Shown: positions 55,281 to 63,893 of the stretch, piece after piece
Layout of the letters: each line of letters starts with the position of its first letter
Numbering within the stretch: the stretch's first letter is position 1
Assembly (NCBI GenBank): GCA_910585805.1
Contig: CAJUFB010000013.1
Location: 13,481 to 77,480 of the forward strand
Length of the DNA stretch: 64,000 nt
Direction of reading: 5' to 3'
Origin: an uncultured Acetatifactor sp.
GTDB taxonomy: Bacteria; Bacillota; Clostridia; Lachnospirales; Lachnospiraceae
Notes under the pieces: model-generated
What the model was told of the DNA's origin: nothing
Seen by the model: the letters and a program-made list of their open reading frames with translations, nothing else
The model's database searches: none
Made by a program: the position numbers and the translations under genes

Positions 55281-56957
55281 TTGGAGCGGAACAGTCGGAA
55301 CGTGACGGGCAGGGAGCAGGAAGCGGGAAACGAAAGAGGCAGAGACGGAGCACAACGAAATAAGGCAGATGAAAAGAAGAAGGGCAGGGACGAATCCGCC
55401 GGAGACGAAAAATACACGCACAAAGCGAACGGAAATGGAGCGGATAGACAAGCGGCGGAAAGCGGCATTGCAGTGCGCGTGCTGGAAGCCTGCCGGAATC
55501 AGCTGTTTTTCCGGCAGCGGTTTCTGGAGCAGGCGCTGTTTCGGCTGAAATGGGTGGAAACGGAAGACATTTTTCTGGGAAGTGACGGGGAGCATCTTTA
55601 TTATGATAAAAAATATATCTTAAAACGATACACGGAAAGTCCCGAACAGATGTCTGCGGATTATCTCCATACCGTCATGCACTGCCTGTACCAGCACCCG
55701 TTCTTTTGTCCCCGAAACTGCACGGATGAACAGGAAATGTGCTGGGATCTGGCAGCAGATCTGGCTGTGGAATGTGTTTTGGAGGAGATGAGGGAATCCG
55801 AAGCTCCGGACACCATATCAGAGCAGCGGAGTGAAATGCTTCGGAAGCTGAAACAGGAAATCGGATTTCTGTCCGTACAGAAACTGTTTTCCTATCTGCA
55901 GAAAAATGCCATGCAGGGACAGACGGAATGTATTTGCGGAGTGAATCTTCAAAGACTTTGCGAGCTGTTTCGAAGGGATGAGCACAGACTATGGTACACG
56001 GGAAAGCGTGAAGAGGAAAGCAATGCAGGAGAAAGCAATGCAGAGGAAAGCAATGCAGGAGAAAGCAATGCAGAGGAAAGCAATGCAGAGGAAAGCAATG
56101 CAGGAGAAAGCAGTGCAGAGGAAAGCAATGAAGGGGAAAGCAATGCCGGCGAAGAAGGAAACGGACAGAGGCCGGACAGGGAAGAAGGGACAGCGCTTTC
56201 CGGAGCAGAAAATAAGGAGGAAAACAGTCCGCAGCAGATATGGAAGAATGTGGCCGACCGGGTTCTGGTGGAAGCTCAGGCCTTCGCGCACGCCGGAAGA
56301 GGAGAAATAGCAGGCAGCATGCTGCAGCACTTGAAAAAGCTGACCAGGGAAACATATGATTATACCCGATTCCTGATGAAATTTGCCGCCCATTGGGAAG
56401 AGCGGATGCAGATTGATGAAGATGAATTTGATTATGCATTTTATACTTACGGGTTGAAGCTGTTCGGAAAGGTTCCGCTGATAGAACCGTTGGAATACAA
56501 GGAGAAGAACCTGATACGGGAGTTTCTCATTGCCATCGATACTTCCGGCTCCTGCCAGGGGGAAGTGGTGGAGCGGTTTCTGACAAAGACTTACAATATC
56601 CTGCGGCAGACCCAGGCATTCGCATCCAGGGTGAACATACATATCGTGCAGTGTGACGCCCGAATTCAGGAGGATGTCAGGATCGGATCCCGGGAAGAGC
56701 TGGAAGCATATATAGCCCGTCTGACGCTGAAAGGCTTTGGAGGAACGGATTTCACTCCTGTTTTCGAATATGCGAATCGCCTTATGGAAACGGGTGAGAT
56801 CAGACGTCTGGACGGACTGCTTTACTTTACGGACGGATATGGCATTTTTCCGGCCAAACCTCCGAAATACAGGACGGCTTTTGTATTCCTGGACAAAGAG
56901 GAGGAAGTGACAGTCCCGCCCTGGGCCATGAAAGTATATCTGGACACTACACTTTAG
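55281..56957 (+). CDS. VWA-like protein with DUF2201 metallopeptidase-like N-terminal domain
   Basis: A 558-residue cytoplasmic protein, partner of the MoxR-type ATPase. After a charged N-terminus comes the DUF2201-type domain; its zinc site, usually HExxH-x4-H, reads HTVMHCLYQH here, so the catalytic Glu is replaced by Thr, and a conserved DLAADLAVE helix follows. An ESNAE/GESNA repeat linker (encoded at 56013-56147) leads to the VWA-like C-terminus with the metal-dependent adhesion motif DTSGSC and GFGGTDFTPVFEY. A TTG start at 55281 is preferred because GGGAGG lies seven bases upstream; GTG 55236 is the alternative. It probably works with the ATPase as a chaperone-like pair. Confidence 0.83.
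   Translation: MERNSRNVTGREQEAGNERGRDGAQRNKADEKKKGRDESAGDEKYTHKANGNGADRQAAESGIAVRVLEACRNQLFFRQRFLEQALFRLKWVETEDIFLGSDGEHLYYDKKYILKRYTESPEQMSADYLHTVMHCLYQHPFFCPRNCTDEQEMCWDLAADLAVECVLEEMRESEAPDTISEQRSEMLRKLKQEIGFLSVQKLFSYLQKNAMQGQTECICGVNLQRLCELFRRDEHRLWYTGKREEESNAGESNAEESNAGESNAEESNAEESNAGESSAEESNEGESNAGEEGNGQRPDREEGTALSGAENKEENSPQQIWKNVADRVLVEAQAFAHAGRGEIAGSMLQHLKKLTRETYDYTRFLMKFAAHWEERMQIDEDEFDYAFYTYGLKLFGKVPLIEPLEYKEKNLIREFLIAIDTSGSCQGEVVERFLTKTYNILRQTQAFASRVNIHIVQCDARIQEDVRIGSREELEAYIARLTLKGFGGTDFTPVFEYANRLMETGEIRRLDGLLYFTDGYGIFPAKPPKYRTAFVFLDKEEEVTVPPWAMKVYLDTTL
56013..56147 (+). repeat. Nine 15-bp tandem repeats in the VWA gene
   Basis: Units alternate between GAGGAAAGCAATGCA and GGAGAAAGCAATGCA (Glu/Gly-Glu-Ser-Asn-Ala), degrading at the 3' end. 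All are in frame and lie between the two domains. Confidence 0.9.
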
Positions 56958-57022
56958 TGCCGGCGCACAGCGACATTACGCTTTAGAGCTGCCGCGCGGC
57001 GGCTTGAACAGGAGATTTTAGA

Positions 57023-58615
57023 ATGAATATCAGAGAAGCAAAAGAAGAGATTACGCGTTCAGTAGAAATATATCTTGATAAAAATGAATTCGGGGAATAC
57101 AATATTCCCTACATGAAGCAGCGGCCGATCTTCATGGTAGGAGCGCCGGGAATCGGAAAGACTGCGATTATGGAGCAGATCGCATCGGAACTGGATATTG
57201 CGCTTGTATCCTACTCCATGACACACCACACCAGGCAGAGCGCCCTGGGGCTTCCGTTTATCGAAGAGAAGCAGTTTGACGGGAAAAAGGCTCTGGTTTC
57301 GGAGTATACCATGAGCGAGATCCTGGCTTCCGTGCACAGAATGATGGAGGAATCAGGTAAGCGGGAGGGCATTTTGTTCCTGGATGAGATCAACTGCGTA
57401 TCGGAGACGCTGGCTCCGGCCATGCTTCTGTTTTTACAGTACAAAACCTTCGGCAACAGACGCCTGCCGGAGGGATGGGTGATCGTCACGGCAGGAAATC
57501 CGCCCCAGTACAACAGGTCGGTGAAGGAATTTGATGTGGCCACGCTGGACCGCCTGAAATGTTTTATCGTGGAAGAAGATTTCGGTGTGTGGAAGCCTTA
57601 TGCTTACAGGAACGGTATTCATGCGGCAGTCATTGCGTTTCTGGAGATTAACCCTGAATGGTTTTATTCCATACGGACAACCGTAGACGGAACACAGTAT
57701 GTGACCGCCAGAGGATGGGAGGATTTGTCCAGGGCGATTTCCGTCTATGAAAAGAAACATTTTCCGGTGGACAGAAAGCTGATCGGGCAGTATATCACCG
57801 ACACGGAGGTTGCCGGGAAATTCGGCATATATTATGACCTTTTTCAGAAATATCAGGCTGCATACCAGGTGGAGGATATTCTGCAGGGGAAAGCGGCAGA
57901 GAACCTGGTGGAACGCGCTGCCGGAGCCGGATTTGACGAGCGGGTATCGCTTCTGGGGCTGATTTTGGAGAAGCTGAATCTTCGGTTTGCCCGGGATGTG
58001 AATCAGGAGGCGGTGCTGGAGAGGACGGTGAGGATTTTGCGGCAGATAAAGAAACAGACAGGAACAGGCAAGGCGGCATCGTCAGCGGGCACAGACACAG
58101 TCAAAGCTGCCGGGATAAAAACTGTGGGATTTGAATCTGCCGGAGCAGACACAGACGCCATGTGGTATCAAATGCTGGAGAAACAGTGTGAGGAGATCCG
58201 GACAGAGCGGAACCGAAAAGAGGCCGCCAACAGCTTGGGACTCAGATTGAAAACAGAATATCGCGGCACGCTGGCGCTCCTGGAGAAATACATGGCGGAA
58301 TGTACTGACGAAAAGAAAACGGGAAAAACGTTCCAGCGGATCAAAAAAGCCTTTGACGCAAATGTGACAGTCCATCAGAAGCAGGTACAGGAGACAAAAC
58401 TGTTTCTGGAAAACAGCTTTGGATTTGTGGAACGTACATGGGGAAGAAGCCAGGAGATGGTTTTGCTGATGACGGAACTGACCGCCAGTGAAGAGAGCAT
58501 GCTCTTTATTGAAATGTGGGGATGTGATTCCTATTTTAAATATGATCAGGAGCTGCTTATCTATGATGTACATCGGAATTTGCAGCGTGAAATTGCCAAT
58601 CTTGGATTGGAGTGA
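57023..58615 (+). CDS. MoxR/CbbQ-type AAA ATPase
   Basis: A 530-residue AAA+ ATPase of the MoxR-like group, which acts with VWA proteins to insert metals or remodel protein complexes. It has Walker A VGAPGIGKTAI (about residues 40-50), Walker B ILFLDEINC, sensor 1 VIVTAGNPPQYN, and an Arg-finger region VATLDRLKC. The C-terminal 200 residues are helical and charged, with a variable Ala/Thr/Gly linker near 350-380, and are specific to this subgroup. Ribosome site GGAGAT. It follows the VWA gene by 65 bases and is last in the cluster. Confidence 0.92.
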   Translation: MNIREAKEEITRSVEIYLDKNEFGEYNIPYMKQRPIFMVGAPGIGKTAIMEQIASELDIALVSYSMTHHTRQSALGLPFIEEKQFDGKKALVSEYTMSEILASVHRMMEESGKREGILFLDEINCVSETLAPAMLLFLQYKTFGNRRLPEGWVIVTAGNPPQYNRSVKEFDVATLDRLKCFIVEEDFGVWKPYAYRNGIHAAVIAFLEINPEWFYSIRTTVDGTQYVTARGWEDLSRAISVYEKKHFPVDRKLIGQYITDTEVAGKFGIYYDLFQKYQAAYQVEDILQGKAAENLVERAAGAGFDERVSLLGLILEKLNLRFARDVNQEAVLERTVRILRQIKKQTGTGKAASSAGTDTVKAAGIKTVGFESAGADTDAMWYQMLEKQCEEIRTERNRKEAANSLGLRLKTEYRGTLALLEKYMAECTDEKKTGKTFQRIKKAFDANVTVHQKQVQETKLFLENSFGFVERTWGRSQEMVLLMTELTASEESMLFIEMWGCDSYFKYDQELLIYDVHRNLQREIANLGLE

Positions 58616-58848
58616 CAGATGGCAGGGGTTCTGCATTGACTGTGTCCAATCAATCGTCGCAATATGAGCATGGTTATAATGGGAGCTGCCGGTGACGATT
58701 CCGGTCACTGATTTACTGAGGGTCACTGCGGCAGGCGGCTGCCGGTGCAGCAACGGATTCCAACCGGATGTCCTTCCGGCAGGGAAACAACCGTTTCGCA
58801 AATACGGTAAGGATGTTTCCCGAAAACCGGAAAGGATGTATGCGCCGA

Positions 58849-59904
58849 TCATCGGAAAATACTTTGCAATACAGTATCTTCCCGCAGGGTCTGTTTTGCC
58901 AGCTCACGGTATTTTTCTTCGTGAAGGTAAGTATGGCGGAAAGGTTTTATGGAAGGCGCCATGTCGACGGCCCGTTCATAATCTTCGCGGTGCAGCTCAA
59001 GAGTGCGCACATAGTCCCAGAATCCGGTATCCGTAAAAATGGTGTTCACCCGCTGGAAACGATGCTCCTGCACTTTGCTCATCAGATAGGTTGCAATCCC
59101 CACCTGTATGCCGTGGAGTTGAGGCTGATCCAGCATTTTGTCCAGGGCATGGGAGATCAGGTGCTCGCTGCCGCTGGCAGGTGCGCTGCTTCCCGCAATC
59201 TCATTGGCAATCCCGCTCATGGCGAGAGAATCCAGAAGTTCTCTCAGGAACAGATCTTCATGAATATCCTGAAAAGGGGTGCGCACAAAGCTGTTTACGG
59301 CTTTCTTGGCAATCATTACCGCGAAATCGTTTATCTTACCGAATCCCTGTTCGGCTTCATAGGCCCAGTCATAGAGCGCGGTTATCTTGGATACCATATC
59401 ACCGATGCCGGAATACAGGAATTTATCGGGCGCGCTTTTGATTACATCCGTGTCGGCAACGATGCCGTATGCCATACGCGCTGGCACGGAAGTTCTTCTG
59501 CCGCTTACGGTCAGGGAGGCGCTGGCACTGGAAAAGCCGTCGCTGGACGCAGAGGTGGGAACGCTTAAGAAGGGCAGCTTTCGCAGACAGGCAGCGTATT
59601 TTGCCGCATCTATGACCTTGCCGCCGCCCAGTCCCACGATAATCTGCGCTTTATTATCTATGGAAAAGGCCAGTTCTACGATATCTTCTATTTTGATGGA
59701 GTCCAGTTCCCGATATTCCAGGACCGTGACGCCGGCTTCTCTTAAGGATTCCATTACCTCCCCGCCGAACATATCAATGAGGCCGTTGCCGAAGTAGACC
59801 ACGGCTTTCTCCAGGCCCCCTGACCGGATATGGTTTCCGATCTTTTTTAAGGTACCCTTTCCCACATTAAGGATGGAAGGGATTGCAATGTGACTGCTGT
59901 TCAT
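58849..59904 (-). CDS. Glycerol-1-phosphate dehydrogenase-like (iron-containing ADH fold)
   Basis: NAD(P)-dependent dehydrogenase of the AraM/EgsA group, which reduces dihydroxyacetone phosphate to glycerol-1-phosphate in relatives. The 351-residue protein shows the nucleotide-binding segment IIVGLGGGKVIDAAKYAA, SVPTSASSDGFSS, and metal-binding His residues in SGSEHLISHALD and QLHGIQVGIATY. ATG 59904 follows GGAGGTGTCAAA; the upstream ATG at 59958 has none. It has its own promoter and converges with the ATPase gene. A dehydrogenase for another small polyol phosphate cannot be excluded. Confidence 0.83.
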   Translation of the reverse strand: MNSSHIAIPSILNVGKGTLKKIGNHIRSGGLEKAVVYFGNGLIDMFGGEVMESLREAGVTVLEYRELDSIKIEDIVELAFSIDNKAQIIVGLGGGKVIDAAKYAACLRKLPFLSVPTSASSDGFSSASASLTVSGRRTSVPARMAYGIVADTDVIKSAPDKFLYSGIGDMVSKITALYDWAYEAEQGFGKINDFAVMIAKKAVNSFVRTPFQDIHEDLFLRELLDSLAMSGIANEIAGSSAPASGSEHLISHALDKMLDQPQLHGIQVGIATYLMSKVQEHRFQRVNTIFTDTGFWDYVRTLELHREDYERAVDMAPSIKPFRHTYLHEEKYRELAKQTLREDTVLQSIFR

Positions 59905-60024
59905 TTTGACACCTCCGAAATTTTCTTTAGGGATTGTGGAATGTATACTTGCATTCATTCATTTTCTGTATCTGTCTTTTTTGGTATCTGGGAGCATGGA
60001 TTTGATAAAGATCAGGATAAGTGT

Positions 60025-60053
60025 ACTATAAACTGTCTAAAATCAAAAGTCAA
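60025..60053 (-). promoter_or_regulatory. Sigma-A promoter of the G1P dehydrogenase-like gene
   Basis: On the minus strand TTGACT (60053-60048), 17-base spacer, TATAGT (60030-60025), about 120 bases before the start codon. Confidence 0.72.
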
Positions 60054-60114
60054 GGAAAACAGAAAACGAACAGGTGACCTCGCCTGGGGCCGCTTCCATT
60101 CCCGAATTTTCTGG

Positions 60115-60143
60115 TTGACTTTGCCGTCCGGGTATGGTAAGCT
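60115..60143 (+). promoter_or_regulatory. Possible promoter of the structured leader
   Basis: TTGACT (60115-60120), 17-base spacer, TAAGCT (60138-60143). The -10 box is weak. It is the only plus-strand promoter candidate seen for the exporter genes. Confidence 0.42.
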
Positions 60144-60204
60144 GTGGAAGTGGGGAGCAGTGCCTGTGCGGTGCTCCTGATTATTAGGAAAGTGGAGGTT
60201 GTTT

Positions 60205-60243
60205 ATGTTAAGCATTGTGAGAAATGAGGGCATGGCGAATTGA
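60205..60243 (+). CDS. Possible 12-residue leader peptide
   Basis: GGAGG lies six bases before ATG 60205, which opens MLSIVRNEGMAN and a stop. The ribosome site is stronger than those of many genes here. It may be a leader peptide, or the 5' stub of a lost gene; neither can be decided from one sequence. Confidence 0.4.
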   Translation: MLSIVRNEGMAN

Positions 60244-60251
60244 ATATTTGC

Positions 60252-60285
60252 CGGGCAGGATGTATTCCCTCTGGGAGTCTGCCCG
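60252..60285 (+). ncRNA. Stem-loop in the leader of the exporter operon
   Basis: CGGGCAG (60252-60258) pairs with CTGCCCG (60279-60285), and inside it ATTCCC pairs with GGGAGT. A second hairpin-like stretch (CCGGTG...CGCCGG, near 60290-60310) follows. No known riboswitch class was recognised. The stretch 60320-60660 shows no convincing gene. Confidence 0.4.
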
Positions 60286-60667
60286 CAGGCCGGTGGGGAA
60301 ACGCCGGTGTATCTGCCTTACCGGGTGCTTGACATATTTCAATCGTTTTGAGAGTTTAGTGGCAGCAGAGGGCGCATAGAGTGCGCTTTCTTTTTTGCGA
60401 CAGGATGGATTGGACGAGGAGCATGGCTGTATGGCCATGTTTTTTTGTGTCTTTTTCTGGATTCTGTGCATGTCTTTGCAGTGTCCGCAGACCATGGATC
60501 AGGTCTGGATTGCGGCGCTGCATGCTGACGCTGAGGATGACGGCTATGGCGAGGTATGTCCGAATGGACAGATGCCATGGCCATTTTTTGTGCATTTGGG
60601 TGGGGCTGGATTCTGTGGGAGGGACGATAGGAGCGGGGGCAAGGGGGTGCGGGAGGAGCGATGGAGA

Positions 60668-60840
60668 GGGAATGGCAGAGAATGGGCAGCAGAGGGGAGA
60701 CGGAAAGGGAATGGCAGGGAATGGACGGCCAGAGGATGGACGAAAGTGAGGAAATGGCAGAGGATGGGCAGTAGTAGAGTGAATGGCAGAATAGGGGCAG
60801 CAGAGGAGGGGCGATAGTGAGGGAATGGCAGAGGATGGAT
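60668..60840 (+). repeat. Degenerate repeats of about 40 bp before the ABC ATPase gene
   Basis: GGGAATGGCAGAG-like units recur near 60668, 60707, 60749, 60780 and 60821 with similar following bases (GATGGRCAGCAGAGG). All are purine rich; the last lies just before the ATPase ribosome site. Confidence 0.65.
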
Positions 60841-60861
60841 AACAGAAAGCGGGGAAGGGAT

Positions 60862-61836
60862 ATGAACATCATAGAGACAAGACAGTTATCGAAGACATAC
60901 CGCAGGGTAGTGAAGCAGGAAGGAATCAAAGGAAGCGTCAAAAGCCTGTTCAAAAGGGAATATGAACAGAAGCAGGCGGTGAAGGAGATGGATTTCTCGG
61001 TTCGGGAAGGGGAATTCGTAGGACTGATCGGACCCAACGGCGCGGGCAAGACCACTTTGATTAAAATGCTGACAGGAATCATCGCGCCCTCGTCCGGGGA
61101 GATTCAGGTCATGGGATTCTATCCAAACGATTTAAAGAACGATTTCAAACGGCAGTACGCTATTGTCATGGGGCAGAAGAGCCAGCTTTTCTTTGAGCTG
61201 ACTGTCAATGACACGTTGCGGATGTTTCAGGAGATCTACGGCCTGAAGGAGCAGGAGTTCCGGGAGGCCAAGGAGTATTTCACGGCGCTGTTCGGGGTGG
61301 AGAAGCTGCTGGACGTGCAAGTGCGCACCTTGTCGCTGGGGGAGCGGATGAAGATGGAGCTGATGGCGGCGCTGCTCCACAACCCCAGAATCCTGTTCCT
61401 GGATGAGCCCACCATCGGGCTGGACGCGGTGGCATCGCGGCAGATCCGCAGGTTCCTAAGGGAGATCAATCAGGAGAGAGGGACGACGATTCTATTGACT
61501 TCCCATTATATGGAGGACATCCGGGCATTATGCGATAGAAGTGTAGTCATAAACCACGGACAGAAGATTTATGACGGTGAGACCGAGGAGCTTTTTGAAA
61601 AGTACCAGAGGGACAGGCAGGTGACATTGAGCTTTGACCGGGCCGTGGAGGGGATGGAGCTGCCGGAGAGAGCGGTGCTGGTGGAGGAGACGCCTTATAA
61701 AAAAGTGGTTCGTGTGCCCAGGGAGGAATCGGGTGCGCTTCTGCAGAGGATGATGGAATATGGCCCCAGGGATGTGATTGTGGAAGAGGATGAGATTGGC
61801 AGAGTGGTGGAGCGGATCTATGAGGAAGGCGCATAG
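60862..61836 (+). CDS. ABC-2 type exporter ATPase
   Basis: ATP-binding subunit of an ABC exporter. The 324-residue protein has Walker A GPNGAGKTTLIKML, Q-loop MGQKSQLFFELT, signature LSLGERMKMEL, Walker B ILFLDEPTIGLD and switch His in LTSHYMEDI. The N-terminal region with RRVVKQEGIKGSVKSLFKREYEQKQAVKEMDF is typical of the subgroup paired with DUF990-like permeases. ATG 60862 follows GGGGAAGGG; the frame opens earlier within repeats. Two permease genes follow. The substrate is unknown. Confidence 0.93.
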   Translation: MNIIETRQLSKTYRRVVKQEGIKGSVKSLFKREYEQKQAVKEMDFSVREGEFVGLIGPNGAGKTTLIKMLTGIIAPSSGEIQVMGFYPNDLKNDFKRQYAIVMGQKSQLFFELTVNDTLRMFQEIYGLKEQEFREAKEYFTALFGVEKLLDVQVRTLSLGERMKMELMAALLHNPRILFLDEPTIGLDAVASRQIRRFLREINQERGTTILLTSHYMEDIRALCDRSVVINHGQKIYDGETEELFEKYQRDRQVTLSFDRAVEGMELPERAVLVEETPYKKVVRVPREESGALLQRMMEYGPRDVIVEEDEIGRVVERIYEEGA

Positions 61837-61910
61837 GGAATTCCATTCCTGAACCAGTTGTATCAGTTTTTTCGACAATTCTAAAAGAAAAGAGGAAGCA
61901 GAGAGGAAAA

Positions 61911-62714
61911 ATGAGAGTGATGCGGAAATATAGAGAAATCATGCGGGTCTACATCAAGGCTCAGCTGGCGTGGCGGGCGGCCGTGGCGTTCAGTATGCTG
62001 TTCACGGTGGCGAAGATTCTGTTCGCCTGGCTGTTGTGGGGGATGATTTTCAGAGGACGGAATATCGTGGCAGGTTTTACGTTTCATGGGATGCTGTCCT
62101 ACTATATCGTCAGTTCCTTCCTGTCCCAGCTGGAGATGTCCGGGGGCATCAGCGGGGAAATCAGCGCAAGGATCCGGAACGGGACGTTTTCCAACTATAT
62201 GGTGATGCCTGTGAGCATTGAGGGATACTTTGCCGCCATGGAGGTGGGGGTGGTGCTGTTTTATCTGTGCTTTGATTTGCTGGCGGCGGTGGTGTGGGTC
62301 TTTGTCTTCCGGATTCAGTTCGTGTTCGCGAAGAGCGCCGTGATGCTGGCTTGTGCGCTGTTGATGACGGTGCTGGGGCTGTTCTTTATGGTGCAGCTGA
62401 ATTGCTTCCTGGGGATTCTGACTTTGAAGTATGAGGAGATCAGCACGTTCCTGATGATCAAGGACAATCTGGTCTCGCTGGTGACGGGGAGCATCGTGCC
62501 GCTGGCGCTGTTTCCGGAGAGGGTAGTGGGAATCATGAGGCTGCTGCCTTTCTATTATGTGACGTATCTGCCGTCCATGCTGTTCACGGGGCGGTGCGCG
62601 GAGGAGGCGGTGAGAGGGCTTGTGGTTCTGGGACTCTGGTGCGTCCTGATGCAGTGGGCAATCGTGGTTACCTGGAGGAAATATCGTGTAAAATATGACG
62701 GCGTGGGAGTGTGA
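61911..62714 (+). CDS. ABC-2 family exporter permease (first)
   Basis: A 267-residue membrane protein with six transmembrane helices and the ABC-2/DUF990-type pattern: KYREIMRVYIKAQLAWRAAVAF at the N-terminus, GGISGEISARIRNGTFSNYMVMPVSIEGYF in the first cytoplasmic loop, and a conserved KDNLVSLVTGSIVPLALFPE. GAGAGG lies before the ATG. It probably pairs with the second permease as a heterodimer. Its last two codons and stop lie in a dispersed repeat. Confidence 0.88.
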   Translation: MRVMRKYREIMRVYIKAQLAWRAAVAFSMLFTVAKILFAWLLWGMIFRGRNIVAGFTFHGMLSYYIVSSFLSQLEMSGGISGEISARIRNGTFSNYMVMPVSIEGYFAAMEVGVVLFYLCFDLLAAVVWVFVFRIQFVFAKSAVMLACALLMTVLGLFFMVQLNCFLGILTLKYEEISTFLMIKDNLVSLVTGSIVPLALFPERVVGIMRLLPFYYVTYLPSMLFTGRCAEEAVRGLVVLGLWCVLMQWAIVVTWRKYRVKYDGVGV

Positions 62715-62758
62715 GAAGAAGTTCCAGGGTGCCAAAATACGCCGCCCCAGGAACTTCC
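62707..62758 (+). repeat. Dispersed gene-end repeat, copy B
   Basis: Copy of the unit at 29015; here the arms GAAGTTCC (62719-62726) and GGAACTTC (62750-62757) form a clear stem-loop around GCCAAAATACGCCGC. It contains the permease stop codon. Confidence 0.72.
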
Positions 62759-62767
62759 AGGCTCGCA

Positions 62768-62877
62768 AGCGAACAAGTTCGCTGTGCAAGCCAGTCTCAC
62801 AGTGTGAGAAGTACATTCACAGGTCAGAATGCCCAAGCGAGTTTTACACGCATTGGAGTCTTACACGCATTGGAGTC
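62768..62877 (+). repeat. Hairpins and 17-bp tandem repeat between the exporter permeases
   Basis: AGCGAAC-AA-GTTCGCT (62768-62783), the palindrome TCTCACAGTGTGAGA (62795-62809), and two tandem copies of TTACACGCATTGGAGTC (62844-62860, 62861-62877). The region is noncoding and separates the two permease genes by 258 bases. Confidence 0.65.
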
Positions 62878-62972
62878 TTACTCGCTTTGTGCATAGGCAT
62901 TCTTCCGGATTTACGTAGGCGGTTGGTTTGAAGTGCTATTGTAGGATTGTGGAGTGATAAACGGAGGTTTTT

Positions 62973-63761
62973 ATGAAATATTACAGAGTGTGGAAAGCGT
63001 TGCTGAAAATCCGGTTCCAGAACCTGATGATGTTCCGTCTGGGCTTCTGGGGGCCGTTCTTTGTGGACGGGAGCCTGTTTCTGGTGCAGCTGGCGGTATT
63101 TGACGCCATCTATGCCAATGTGGATCGAATCGGCAGCTGGGGGCGGGGTGAGATGATTCTGTATATCGGTACCTTTTCCCTGATCAACGCCGTGAATATG
63201 GTGGTGTATTTCTTCGGGGTAAACGGGATTGCGGGCAAAATCAGGAGCGGGGAGATGGATCTGTATCTGACGAAGCCGGTGAGCCCGCTGTTCCGGCTGA
63301 CTTTTGAGTGCATGAACCCGGGGGCGTTGCCGCTGCTATTTTTCAGTATCTGCATCATAGGGTATGGGGCTCGAACGGCGGGGATTACGGTCAGCGCGGG
63401 TAGGCTGCTGGGGTATCTGTTTTTCCTGGGAATCATGATTCTGCTCTACTATGAGATGGAAGTGCTGATCCGCTCCGTGGCGTTCTATCTGGTGTCCAAT
63501 GCCAGAATGGAGCAGCTGGAGGAGGCGGGGCTGGAGCTGTGCATGAACCTGCCGGGGATTGCGTTTTACGGGATTTACAAGTTCGTGTTCTACTGCATCC
63601 TGCCCTATGGCATCATGGCGACGCTGCCTGTCCAGAGCCTGATCGGGGAGATGAGCTGGGGGACGGCGGCTTTCGGAATCGCGGTGGTGTGCGCTTTCAG
63701 CGGGCTGACGGCCCTGGTATGGAGAAACGGGATAAAACATTACAACAGCGCCAGTTCGTGA
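62973..63761 (+). CDS. ABC-2 family exporter permease (second)
   Basis: A 262-residue DUF990-type membrane protein with six helices: KALLKIRFQNLMMFRLGFWGPFFVD at the N-terminus, VNGIAGKIRSGEMDLYLTKPVSPLFRLTF in the first loop and a C-terminal helix ending in WRNGIKHYNSASS. Ribosome site GGAGG with good spacing. With the ATPase and the first permease it completes a three-gene exporter of the kind found in many Firmicutes; the cargo is unknown. Confidence 0.88.
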   Translation: MKYYRVWKALLKIRFQNLMMFRLGFWGPFFVDGSLFLVQLAVFDAIYANVDRIGSWGRGEMILYIGTFSLINAVNMVVYFFGVNGIAGKIRSGEMDLYLTKPVSPLFRLTFECMNPGALPLLFFSICIIGYGARTAGITVSAGRLLGYLFFLGIMILLYYEMEVLIRSVAFYLVSNARMEQLEEAGLELCMNLPGIAFYGIYKFVFYCILPYGIMATLPVQSLIGEMSWGTAAFGIAVVCAFSGLTALVWRNGIKHYNSASS

Positions 63762-63893
63762 GAAAGGGATGGAAATGACTGTTGCAGGACGCTGGCGCGG
63801 AGAGGTGCGGAACCAGAAACAGTATGCGGGCATCCACTGCCGGAACTGGCGCAGGATGTGGGCATACGGAACAAAAACCAGGAGAATAAGGAA

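Noticed and set aside
60381..60817. Overlapping open frames of 120-140 codons before the ABC ATPase
   Set aside because: They run through degenerate repeats, have unnatural composition (Trp, Arg, Cys, Met rich), and neither has a good ribosome site.
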